Assembly: GCA_963717115.1 (NCBI GenBank)
Contig: CAVQVO010000011.1
Span: 1-64,000, forward strand
DNA length: 64,000 nt
From: JBBQUN01 sp963717115
Lineage (GTDB): Bacteria; Actinomycetota; Acidimicrobiia; Acidimicrobiales; SZUA-35
Direction of reading: 5' to 3'
The notes under the pieces were generated by a model. The model saw nothing but the letters and a program-made list of their open reading frames with translations. It ran no database searches and was not told where the DNA came from. Within the stretch, counting starts at the first letter, position 1. Each line of letters opens with the position of its first letter. Shown piece after piece: positions 21,815 through 29,119 of the stretch. A program made the position numbers and the translations under genes.

Positions 21815-22646
21815 GAAGCTCGGATTCGTCCTGCCCAACAACTGGGGCATCCCCGACGTCAACGACGTGGTCGACCTCGCCGTCGAAGCCGAGGAGCTGG
21901 GGCTCGACTCGGTGTGGGTGAACCATCACGTGCTCAACGTCGGGTACGTCGAGGATCGCCTCGGCGACCGGCCCTACCACGACGCCCTCACCGTGCTCAC
22001 CGCGGCCGGCGGCCCGCACCGAACGGGTGCAGGCTCGGCACCTCGGTGCTGGTGCTTCCCTACCTCCATCCGATGGTGCTGGCCAAGACCCTGGCCACGA
22101 TCGACCAGCTGAGTGGTGGGCGGGTGATCGCCGGTCTGGGGGTCGGGAGTCTTCCGGAGGAGAACGCGGCCCTGGGCGTCGGCTACGACGATCGTGGCCG
22201 CTTCTCCGACGAGATGCATCGAGGTCATGATGGCGCTGTGGTCGGAGGCCGAGGCCTCCTTCGAGCGGCGAGTTCTTCGGGTTCGACGGGATCAAGGCCG
22301 CCCCGAAACCGGCGCAATCGGCGCTGCCGATCTGGATCGGCGGCAGCGGTGCTCCGGCCCGTCGCCGAGCCGCCCGGTACGGCGCCGGGATGGCATCCGA
22401 TGTGTTCGGTGCGGGGCTTGGCCCGCCGGCTGCCGAGGCTCGACGAGGCCCTGGCGCGCCGAAGGTCGAACCCGGGCCGACCTGGTCGTTGCCCCTCGCA
22501 TCCTCGTCGACGACGTGCCCGATCGGGCTGCGGTCGAGGCGTGGGCCGAGGCCGGAGCCGACCACCTGATCGTCGGCACGTCATCGTTCGAACTCGATGA
22601 GATCCGCGCCGGGCTGGCCCACATCGCCTCGCTGGTCGAGGCCTGA
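21813..22646 (+). pseudogene. LLM-class (F420-dependent-type) oxidoreductase, multiple frameshifts
   Basis: A luciferase-like oxidoreductase of about 276 residues starting MKLGFVLPNNWGIPDVNDVVDLAVEAEELGLDSVWV at ATG 21813. Later blocks lie in rotating frames: AARTERV, RLGTSVLVLPYLHPMVLAKTLATIDQLSGGRVIAGLGVG, IEVMMALWSE, GEFFGFDGIKAAPKPAQSALPIWIGGSG, GWHPMCSVRGLARRL and ADLVVAPRILVDDVPDRAAVEAWAEAGADHLIVGT, ending at 22646. Six junctions each shift by +1, always as one extra base. The intact family reduces or oxidises substrates with F420 or FMN. It is probably part of the dehydrogenase/kinase operon. Confidence 0.8.
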
Positions 22647-22792
22647 CCGAGGGCCCGGCGACGGCCCCGTTGCCGCGAATCCGACATGGTTGGTTCGACC
22701 GGAACGTCGCGGGCGATCGAGCCTGGAAGCGGGCGCCGTGATCCGACTCCGACAGCAGGGCGAGCCGACCTCGGCTGCGCCATCATGGGCCG

Positions 22793-23776
22793 GTGACCGA
22801 ACCGTCGACGACCCCTCGATCGAGATGGGGACGCGCTGTACTCGGCGGTCGGTCTCGAACCTCCCACCCTGCGGAGAACCGACATCGCCGACGGTCCGGC
22901 ATCGACCCGGCCCAGTCGCTGCGGTGGTGGCGGGCGATGGGATTCGCCGAGGTCGGTGATGACGAGGTGGCGTTCGGTCACGCCGACCTCGACCAGGCGA
23001 TCCGACTACGCGACCTGTTGGACGAGGGGGTGATCGACGATGGTGACATCCTGCGATTGGCGCGTCTGATGGGGGCGTCGTTCTCTCGGCTCGTCGACGC
23101 CCAACTGGCGGTGGTCGCCGACGATCTGCCCACCAGCGTCTCCCGGGTGCCGGCCGACCGCACCGAGTTCGACGTGTTGTCGTTCCTCGAGTCCACGATG
23201 ATTTTCGTGTGGCGTCGCCACCTGTTGGCGGCGCTGGCCCAGAATCTCGATGCCGGCGAACACGACTCCCAGCAGGCGGTCGGGTTCGCCGATCTGTCGG
23301 GCTTCTCGCGGATCAGCAAGAGCAGCGGGCCCGAACAAATCACCGAGATCGTCGAGACGTTCGAGTCGATGGCGTTCGACGTGGTGTCGGCTCACGACGG
23401 CCGAGTCGTGAAACTGATCGGTGACGAGGTCATGTTCGTCGCCAAGACCATCGACGATGCGGTCGCGATCGCACTCGATCTGATCGTTCGGCTGGCCCCG
23501 ATCGAGGCCGTTCCACCGGTGCACTGCGGCATCGCCTTCGGCGAGACGGTGCGGGTCGGCGGCGACGTCTTCGGTCCGACCGTGAACCTCGCCAGCCGAC
23601 TGACCGGATTGGCCCGACCCGACCGCGTGGCGGTGCCCCGTGCCGACGGTGCCCATCTCCTCGATCGGGAGGACCTCGATGCGCGCGGGATTCGTCGGAT
23701 CTACGACCTCAAGGGTGTCGGCCGAACCCGGATCATCTCGATTCGTCCGCTGGTCGAGGAGGCCGATCCAGCCTGA
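22793..23776 (+). CDS. Class III nucleotidyl cyclase with N-terminal regulatory domain
   Basis: A 327-residue protein. An alpha-helical regulatory domain (about 40-130, LRWWRAMGFAEVGDDEVAFGHADLDQAIRLRDLL) like that of mycobacterial pH-sensing cyclases is joined to a class III catalytic domain (about 160-310). Metal aspartates lie in GFADLSGF and KLIGDEVMF, with the transition-state Asn/Arg in GPTVNLASRL. The first 38 residues look out of frame: LYSAVGLEPPTLRRTDIADG, a natural N-terminus, is encoded at 22836-22895 in another frame and rejoins before IDPAQSL. Compensating indels between about 22825 and 22905 are likely. The product is cAMP in most relatives. Confidence 0.82.
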   Translation: MTEPSTTPRSRWGRAVLGGRSRTSHPAENRHRRRSGIDPAQSLRWWRAMGFAEVGDDEVAFGHADLDQAIRLRDLLDEGVIDDGDILRLARLMGASFSRLVDAQLAVVADDLPTSVSRVPADRTEFDVLSFLESTMIFVWRRHLLAALAQNLDAGEHDSQQAVGFADLSGFSRISKSSGPEQITEIVETFESMAFDVVSAHDGRVVKLIGDEVMFVAKTIDDAVAIALDLIVRLAPIEAVPPVHCGIAFGETVRVGGDVFGPTVNLASRLTGLARPDRVAVPRADGAHLLDREDLDARGIRRIYDLKGVGRTRIISIRPLVEEADPA

Positions 23777-23879
23777 GGTGGCCGTGCCGAGGTCGGCTAG
23801 GTGCGAGGCCCTTTCCCTGCGCCGTGGAGTTGGGTAGGTTTCCAAGGCACGAGATGCAGTTGCGATTGGGAGGGAAACC

Positions 23880-24254
23880 ATGAGCGCAAGACAGAGCGGT
23901 GAACTCAACTTCGGCACGGGAAACCTGGCGTCGGAGGACGATTTCGAGACGGGCTCGGCGTCGGTCGTCGACGACTTCGGGTCCGGTGCGGCGCCGGCGA
24001 CACGAGCGCCGCTCGACAGCGATGGCGACGGACTGACCGACGAATTCGAGCTCAAAGAGTTCGGGAGCGATCCGTTTCGTGCCGACACCGACGGCGACGG
24101 ACTGACCGATGGTCAGGAACTGGCCATCGGTACCGATCCCACCGAGGTCGACAGCGATGGCGATGGGGTGAAGGACTTCGTCGAGGAGAAGCTCGGCACC
24201 GACCCCACCGATGCCGACGACGTGCCGGATGACGACATGCTGGACGACTTCTGA
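23880..24254 (+). CDS. Small acidic calcium-binding thrombospondin type 3 repeat protein
   Basis: A 124-residue, strongly acidic protein. Three tandem calcium loops (about 47-58, 70-81 and 92-103) read DSDGDGLTDEFE, DTDGDGLTDGQE and DSDGDGVKDFVE, each followed by GSDP or GTDP. This is the TSP3/OmpA-type repeat. Most such proteins are exported, but no signal peptide, transmembrane helix or sorting signal is visible here. The N-terminal 45 residues are Gly/Ser/Asp rich and the tail is DDDMLDDF. ATG 23880 has a strong GGGAGGG site. It stands alone, 103 bp after the cyclase and convergent with a hydrolase. Confidence 0.8.
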   Translation: MSARQSGELNFGTGNLASEDDFETGSASVVDDFGSGAAPATRAPLDSDGDGLTDEFELKEFGSDPFRADTDGDGLTDGQELAIGTDPTEVDSDGDGVKDFVEEKLGTDPTDADDVPDDDMLDDF

Positions 24255-24283
24255 ACCCGACGTCGTCCAACCTGCAGACTCGA

Positions 24284-25141
24284 TCATGGGTCTCGGCGGG
24301 GGGAGCGGTGACCGGGAACGACGTCGTCGAGGAAGTCGAGCACGACCCGCGAGAGTGCTGCGGGGTCGTCGAGCGACGGGCAGTGGGCCGAGTCGGCAAG
24401 GGACACCAATCGCGCCGAGGGGATCGCATCGACGATCTCGGCGCCCTGCCGGCGGATACCCGGGAGGTCGTGCTCGCCGACGACGACCATCACTGGGACG
24501 CTCAGCTCGGCAAGACGGTCCCAGGCCTCGACGCGCTCGGCCGATGCGCCGGTCGGGCCGGCGCGTAGGGCACGCCCGTTCATCTCGAGCATGAGGTCAC
24601 GGGCGCGGCCGGTCACCCGCCCTTCGGGCTGGTCGACCCCGTCGAGCCAGTATCGAACCTCGAGCCGATTCACGAGGTCGAGATCGCCGGCCGCCTCGGC
24701 CGCTGCCACGAGGTCATCCTGTACGGCCTCGGCCGCCGATGTCGGCCAATCGTCGTAGCGATAGCCGGACGGTGAGGGAGCGATGAGCACCAGGGCGGTG
24801 ACCTGGTCGGGGTGAGCCAGAGCGAGATCCAGGGCCAGGCCACCGCCCAGGCTGTTGCCGACCACGACAGCCGGCCTGGCATCGGTGGCCTTCGAGACGG
24901 TCAGGAGGTCGACGAGATCGTCGTGTTCCTCGGTCACGAAGTCGGTCGATCCGAAGCCCCGGCGGTCGTAGGCGATCACTCGGCAACCGGCGTCGGCCCA
25001 ATCCCGAGCGCACCATTGCCACACCCGGCTGTCGCCGACGCCGGGATGGAGGGCCAGGATCGTGGGGCCTGCGTCGCCCCACGAGGTGACGTGGAGATGA
25101 GCGCCACCGCTTGCGACTCGTTCGGGAACCATCGACCGCAT
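24284..25141 (-). CDS. Alpha/beta hydrolase
   Basis: A 285-residue alpha/beta-hydrolase-fold protein. The oxyanion-hole region is LHPGVGDSRVWQW, the nucleophile elbow GNSLGGGLAL (Ser about residue 96), the acid candidate lies in VVVGEHDLPGI, and the catalytic His in DSAHCPSLDDP. Substrate unknown; esterase, lactonase or epoxide-type hydrolase are all possible. ATG 25141 begins the recognisable fold, but no clear ribosome site is seen. It lies 59 bp downstream of a GNAT gene on the same strand and may share its transcript. Confidence 0.88.
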   Translation of the reverse strand: MRSMVPERVASGGAHLHVTSWGDAGPTILALHPGVGDSRVWQWCARDWADAGCRVIAYDRRGFGSTDFVTEEHDDLVDLLTVSKATDARPAVVVGNSLGGGLALDLALAHPDQVTALVLIAPSPSGYRYDDWPTSAAEAVQDDLVAAAEAAGDLDLVNRLEVRYWLDGVDQPEGRVTGRARDLMLEMNGRALRAGPTGASAERVEAWDRLAELSVPVMVVVGEHDLPGIRRQGAEIVDAIPSARLVSLADSAHCPSLDDPAALSRVVLDFLDDVVPGHRSPRRDP

Positions 25142-25200
25142 CGTAGGAGCGTCGATGGACGTCGTCCGGTGGATTCACCCCAGGTCGTCTCGGGTGCGGC

Positions 25201-25777
25201 TCAGCGAAGGTCGAGTCGCATCAGGACTCGGGGGAAGCCGTTCAGCACCGAGTCGGTGTCGGCCGCCTCGACGAAGCCGGCCTTCTGGAACAGCGCCATC
25301 GTGCCGACGTAGGCCATGGTCGGAGTCGATCCTGGCCCCCTGGTTGTCGAGCGGGTAGCCCTCGATCGCCACGGCGCCGTTCGCCCGGGCGAACGCGACC
25401 GCCCCGGCGAGCAGGTGATGCGAGATGCCTTCCTTGCGGTGGCCCGGCCGCACCCGGATGCACCAGACCGACCAGACGTCGAGGTCGTCGACGTGGGGGA
25501 TCTTGCGGTTGCGGGCAAAGGAGGTGTCGGCGCGAGGATGAACGGCAGCCCAGCCGACCACCTCGTCACCGTCGTAGGCGAGCACGCCCGGCGGAGGGCG
25601 CTGCTGCACCAGGAGCCGCACCCGTTCGCCTCGATCAGGCCCGACGAGCTCGCGGTTCTCCCTCGAGGAACCGAGCCGATAGCTCAGACACCAGCACACC
25701 GTTGCGTCGGGCCGTTTCGGCCCGACCATGGTCTGCACGTCCTCGAACACCGTCGCCGGGCGTACCTCGATCGCCAT
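25201..25777 (-). pseudogene. GNAT-family acetyltransferase, one frameshift
   Basis: An N-acetyltransferase of about 191 residues. The frame from ATG 25777 runs MAIEVRPATVFEDVQTMVGPKRPDATVCWCLSYRLG through the acetyl-CoA motif WCIRVRPGHRKEGISHHLLAGAVAFARANG to NQGARID. One extra base at about 25326 then shifts it; the other frame continues TMAYVGTMALFQKAGFVEAADTDSVLNGFPRVLMRLDLR to 25201, the expected GNAT C-terminus. The span is 577 nt, one more than a multiple of three. Sequence error is likely. The substrate is unknown; the Cys-rich WCLSYR segment is typical of a subfamily of unassigned GNATs. Confidence 0.85.
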
Positions 25778-25867
25778 GTCGCGACTCTTTCAGTGGCGAC
25801 GAAGCTCGTCAACGCACACGTGTCGCTCGTGTCGCGGTGCCGGCCGGAATCCAAGCTCGAGATCGGG

Positions 25868-26047
25868 TCAGTACTCGCCGCGCAGCCCGAACCGGTTCTT
25901 GCCATCGCCTTCGTCGGGGTCGTCGGCGATGTTCGGGTTCTGCTCGATTTCGATTTCCATCAACGCCAGGCTGCCGGCCATCACGGTTCCCCACACGGTG
26001 ATCGCAAAGACGATCACTCCGACGATGAAGATCGCGGTTTCGCTCAT
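25868..26047 (-). CDS. 59-residue single-pass membrane protein
   Basis: Encodes MSETAIFIVGVIVFAITVWGTVMAGSL..., one hydrophobic helix (about 5-28) followed by a charged tail (EIEIEQNPNIADDPDEGDGKN). Its ATG overlaps the stop of the upstream 72-residue gene as ATGA, so the two are translationally coupled. Function unknown. Confidence 0.75.
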   Translation of the reverse strand: MSETAIFIVGVIVFAITVWGTVMAGSLALMEIEIEQNPNIADDPDEGDGKNRFGLRGEY

Positions 26048-26262
26048 CGTCGCACCGCCTTGTTCGCTTTGGCTGCGGGTGTGTCGACCGGGGTGAGCAG
26101 AAGCGTTCCCAGCGAGTGGATCGACGGGACCCACAGGCCGACGAAGATCCCGGCCGTCGTTTCGTCTTGCACGAAGTACAACCAGACGGAGAACAGGAAG
26201 GAAGCGAACCCGGCGATCATGAAGGGGAGCTTCAGGCGAATCGATTGGGGAAGGGTGGGCAT
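26044..26262 (-). CDS. 72-residue two-helix membrane protein
   Basis: A small membrane protein: a basic start (PTLPQSIRLKLP), a hydrophobic helix (FMIAGFASFLFSVWLYFV), a short loop (QDETT) and a second helix (AGIFVGLWVPSIHSLGTLLL), ending in a basic tail. ATG 26262 has a GAGGAGT site. It is followed by the coupled 59-residue gene, and the pair may form one membrane complex. Function unknown. Confidence 0.75.
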   Translation of the reverse strand: MPTLPQSIRLKLPFMIAGFASFLFSVWLYFVQDETTAGIFVGLWVPSIHSLGTLLLTPVDTPAAKANKAVRR

Positions 26263-26639
26263 CGGGACTCCTCGGTGGTTGTCGTTCTCAACGGTACTTC
26301 GCTTCGGCGACGCTTCGAGATGCGTCCAGTCGAGAACGATCCTTCCGATGGCAGCCGACCGGCGAGCGAATCGCACCGGACGTGCAGTCCACACCGGGCC
26401 GAGGTCCGGGAGGCATCGCCGCAGCCCGAACCTCGGCGATGTCGGTGGGTGGCACCTCATTCTCAGAAGATGTCACCCGGTCGAGGTGGCTCGGACGTCT
26501 GTACGTGTAGAGGAAACCGTCAGAGACGGCGTATGAGAACGAGCGAGATGTCCGAACGTGGTCGAGGGTTGGGAACGGTCGAGCCGAACCGTGCGCTCGG
26601 ACTCGATCCGTCGGGGAACGGTGTCGGAGCCCGTGCGTG
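26263..26639. other. 377-bp divergent intergenic region
   Basis: It separates the small-membrane-protein pair from the J-domain operon. No coding signal is seen in any frame. A perfect 8-bp inverted repeat CATCGCCG/CGGCGATG (26414-26421 and 26434-26441) could form a hairpin or operator. No convincing -35/-10 pair was found. Confidence 0.4.
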
Positions 26640-27038
26640 ATGTCGACGTCGCCGGATCCCTTTCGCGTGCTGGGGGTCTCCCCGGATGCGTCGATGGATG
26701 CCATCCGCCTCGCGTATCGGGAACGGATGCGGGCATTGCATCCCGACCGAGGCGGAGCCGACGACGCGGAGGCGCACCGCGAGATGGCCGCCGTTGCCGA
26801 TGCATGGCGGCGACTCGGCAACGATCCCCACGGCCCGTTCGCGCCGGGGTTCGGGGAGGGATCGGAGGAGGAGACCGCGGGCGGTGCCGACCCGCCGGTT
26901 CGGGTCATGGGCCGCGAGGCGATGGTCGACGTCGGACCCACTCCGAGGCTGCTGAGGTCGGTGTTCGCGATCGCCGTCGTCCTGCTCCTGGCGTGGTCGG
27001 CGATCTTCGTCGTGATCGCGTTCTCCCAGTCCGGATGA
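26640..27038 (+). CDS. Small J-domain protein with C-terminal membrane helix
   Basis: A 132-residue protein. Residues 5-62 form a J-domain (PFRVLGVSPDASMDAIRLAYRERMRALHPDRGG) with the HPD tripeptide needed to stimulate Hsp70. An acidic, Gly-rich linker follows and a C-terminal helix (about 107-128, SVFAIAVVLLLAWSAIFVVIAF) anchors it. It lies 22 bp upstream of a P450 on the same strand, so it may be the first gene of that operon and recruit DnaK to a membrane-associated client. ATG 26640 is preceded by an alternative GTG at 26637. Confidence 0.82.
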   Translation: MSTSPDPFRVLGVSPDASMDAIRLAYRERMRALHPDRGGADDAEAHREMAAVADAWRRLGNDPHGPFAPGFGEGSEEETAGGADPPVRVMGREAMVDVGPTPRLLRSVFAIAVVLLLAWSAIFVVIAFSQSG

Positions 27039-27060
27039 CTCACGAAACGAGGATCTCGTC

Positions 27061-28449
27061 ATGACGACCAAGCGGCTTCCCGGGCCGGGTGGGCTGGCTC
27101 AGATCGGCCATCTCCGACGGCTCCTGGCCGAACCGGTGCCGGTGCTCGACGAGTTGAGCCGGATCCATGGGCCGATGATCGGGTTCGGTTCGGGACCCAT
27201 GCGGATGGCGATCGTCGGGGACCCCGAGGCGGTCGGCGAACTCTTCGCCATGTCGTCCGATCGGTTCCGGTGGGGTCACAAGTTCAACGTCCTGGGGTTC
27301 GTGGTCGGGAGGTCGTCGCTCATCGTGTCCGACGGGGTCGATCATCGGCGGCGGCGCAAGGCGGTGACCCCCGGCTTCGCTCGGCGTCGGCTCAACGGGT
27401 GGATCCCCATGATCGTGGCCGAGACCGACGCTGCGATCGACCGCCTCGCGCTGGAGCCTCGGGCGGGCCAGGCCCCGGTCGACCTGTATCCGGTGGGTCG
27501 GGATCTCGTCCTCCGGGTGGTGGTACGCGCGATGTTCGGCGAGTCGATGGCGGCTCGGACCGGTGAGATCGGGGAACTGTTCCAACGCCCCCAGGCCTAT
27601 CTCGAATCACCGGCGGTGAAGCAGTTGCCTCACCCCTTCCCGTTCACCAGACGGGCCAAGGTTCGCAGCGATCGACGCTCCCTCGACGCCATCATCGACG
27701 CCGAGATCGCGCAACGTCGAGCCCGGAGTCCAGGGGATGCCCCCGACGTGTTGTCGGCGTTGGTCGAGGCCGACGATTTGAACGACGCCGAGATACGCGA
27801 TCAGGTGGCGACCCTGATCGGCGCGGGCTACGACACGACGTCGGCGTCATTGGCGTGGATGCTGTGGTGCGCCACGACGACGCCGGGCCTGTGGGAACGA
27901 CTTCGTTCCGAAGCCAGCACGGCCTTCGACCCGGAGACCCAGGCGGCGTCGGACCTGGATCAGCGCCTCCTGGGTCGGCTGGATCTCGCCGGCCGAGTCA
28001 TGCGCGAAACCCTGCGGCTCCACCCCGCCGGCGTGGTCGCACCCCGCGAAGCTGCAACCGACATCGAGGTGGGCGGCTACCGCATCCCGAGCGGGACCCT
28101 GATCCTGTGGTCGGCCTACCTGACCGGCCGCGACCCGACCATGTGGCCCGATCCCGAGCGGTTCGATCCCGATCGGTTCGCCGACCTCGACGACGCTCGA
28201 CGATCCGACACCGACCGGTCCTGGATTCCCTTCGGGGGCGGTGCCCGAAACTGCATCGGCTTCGCGCTCGCCCAGATGGAACTGACCATCATCCTGGCCC
28301 GAATGGCCCAGCGACTCGATCTCACGGCGACCACGGCCACCGTGCCCCGTCCCCACGGCTTGGTGGTCAACCGCCCCACCGGCGGCGCGCCCATGCACGT
28401 TCGTCTGGCACCACGAAACGAGGTGCTTCGTGACCCGGCCGACGCCTGA
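27061..28449 (+). CDS. Cytochrome P450, CYP135/CYP138-like
   Basis: A 462-residue P450. The I-helix reads GAGYDTTSAS, the K-helix ExxR is ETLRLHPAG, and the heme-binding loop FGGGARNCIG gives the thiolate ligand C398. The proline-rich start (LPGPGG) and SSLIVSDGVDHRRRRKAVTPGF resemble the E-class-like mycobacterial CYP135/138 group. The soluble enzyme will need external redox partners, none of which is nearby. It overlaps the next gene, a methyltransferase, by 20 bp, showing an operon. The substrate is unknown. Confidence 0.92.
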   Translation: MTTKRLPGPGGLAQIGHLRRLLAEPVPVLDELSRIHGPMIGFGSGPMRMAIVGDPEAVGELFAMSSDRFRWGHKFNVLGFVVGRSSLIVSDGVDHRRRRKAVTPGFARRRLNGWIPMIVAETDAAIDRLALEPRAGQAPVDLYPVGRDLVLRVVVRAMFGESMAARTGEIGELFQRPQAYLESPAVKQLPHPFPFTRRAKVRSDRRSLDAIIDAEIAQRRARSPGDAPDVLSALVEADDLNDAEIRDQVATLIGAGYDTTSASLAWMLWCATTTPGLWERLRSEASTAFDPETQAASDLDQRLLGRLDLAGRVMRETLRLHPAGVVAPREAATDIEVGGYRIPSGTLILWSAYLTGRDPTMWPDPERFDPDRFADLDDARRSDTDRSWIPFGGGARNCIGFALAQMELTIILARMAQRLDLTATTATVPRPHGLVVNRPTGGAPMHVRLAPRNEVLRDPADA

Positions 28450-29119
28450 GCAGGTCGCTGCGGGGCACGCGTTCTACACCAAGCGCTCCCTCGCCGTGTA
28501 CGACATCGCCATTCTCGGATACTTCTCGCGGGTCGCCTGGAGATGTCCGGCGCGCCGGTTGCTCGCTCACTACGACACCCACATCTCGGCGAATCACCTC
28601 GACGTCGGTGTCGGTACCGGCTACTTCCTCGACCGTTGCACCTTCCCGTCGACGCCACCGCGCGTCGCACTGATGGATCTCAACCCGACCTGTCTCGAGG
28701 TGGCCGCCCGCCGGGTTGCCCGGTACCGGCCCGCGACCTACCGAGCCGATGCCCTCGAAGCCGTGACGATCGATGCGGCGCTGTTCGACTCGATCGGTCT
28801 GACCTACCTCCTCCACTGCCTCCCCGGCTCCATTCGTGCGAAGGCGGTCGTGTTCGAGAACCTCGGTGCGCTCGCCAACCCGGGAGCGACCGTGTTCGGG
28901 GCGACCCTGCTCCACGGCGGGGTGCGACGCAACTGGATGGCCAGACAGGTCATGGCCCGCAACAACCGGCACGGGATCTTCTCCAACGCCGAAGACGACC
29001 TGGAGGGATTGACGTGGGCGGTGACGCAACACCTGACGGACTCCGAGGTCACGGTCGTCGGTTGTGTGGGACTCTTCTCGGGGCGGGTACCGGGACCGAC
29101 GAACGGAGAACGACGATGA
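28430..29119 (+). CDS. SAM-dependent class I methyltransferase
   Basis: A 229-residue methyltransferase. Motif I is DVGVGTGYF (about 58-66), followed by ALMDLNPTCLEVAARR at the acidic position that binds the SAM ribose, and TYRADALEAV. FFSRVAW-like and HCLPGSIRAKAVVFENL segments match a family of actinobacterial methyltransferases often next to lipid or P450 genes. GTG 28430 lies inside the P450 3' end and its stop overlaps the following start as ATGA, so both borders are translationally coupled. Substrate unknown. Confidence 0.88.
   Translation: MTRPTPEQVAAGHAFYTKRSLAVYDIAILGYFSRVAWRCPARRLLAHYDTHISANHLDVGVGTGYFLDRCTFPSTPPRVALMDLNPTCLEVAARRVARYRPATYRADALEAVTIDAALFDSIGLTYLLHCLPGSIRAKAVVFENLGALANPGATVFGATLLHGGVRRNWMARQVMARNNRHGIFSNAEDDLEGLTWAVTQHLTDSEVTVVGCVGLFSGRVPGPTNGERR

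Noticed and set aside
26263..26639. Hidden RNA gene in the divergent gap
   Set aside because: A single hairpin is visible, but there is no T-loop, conserved box or promoter/terminator pair to support an RNA.
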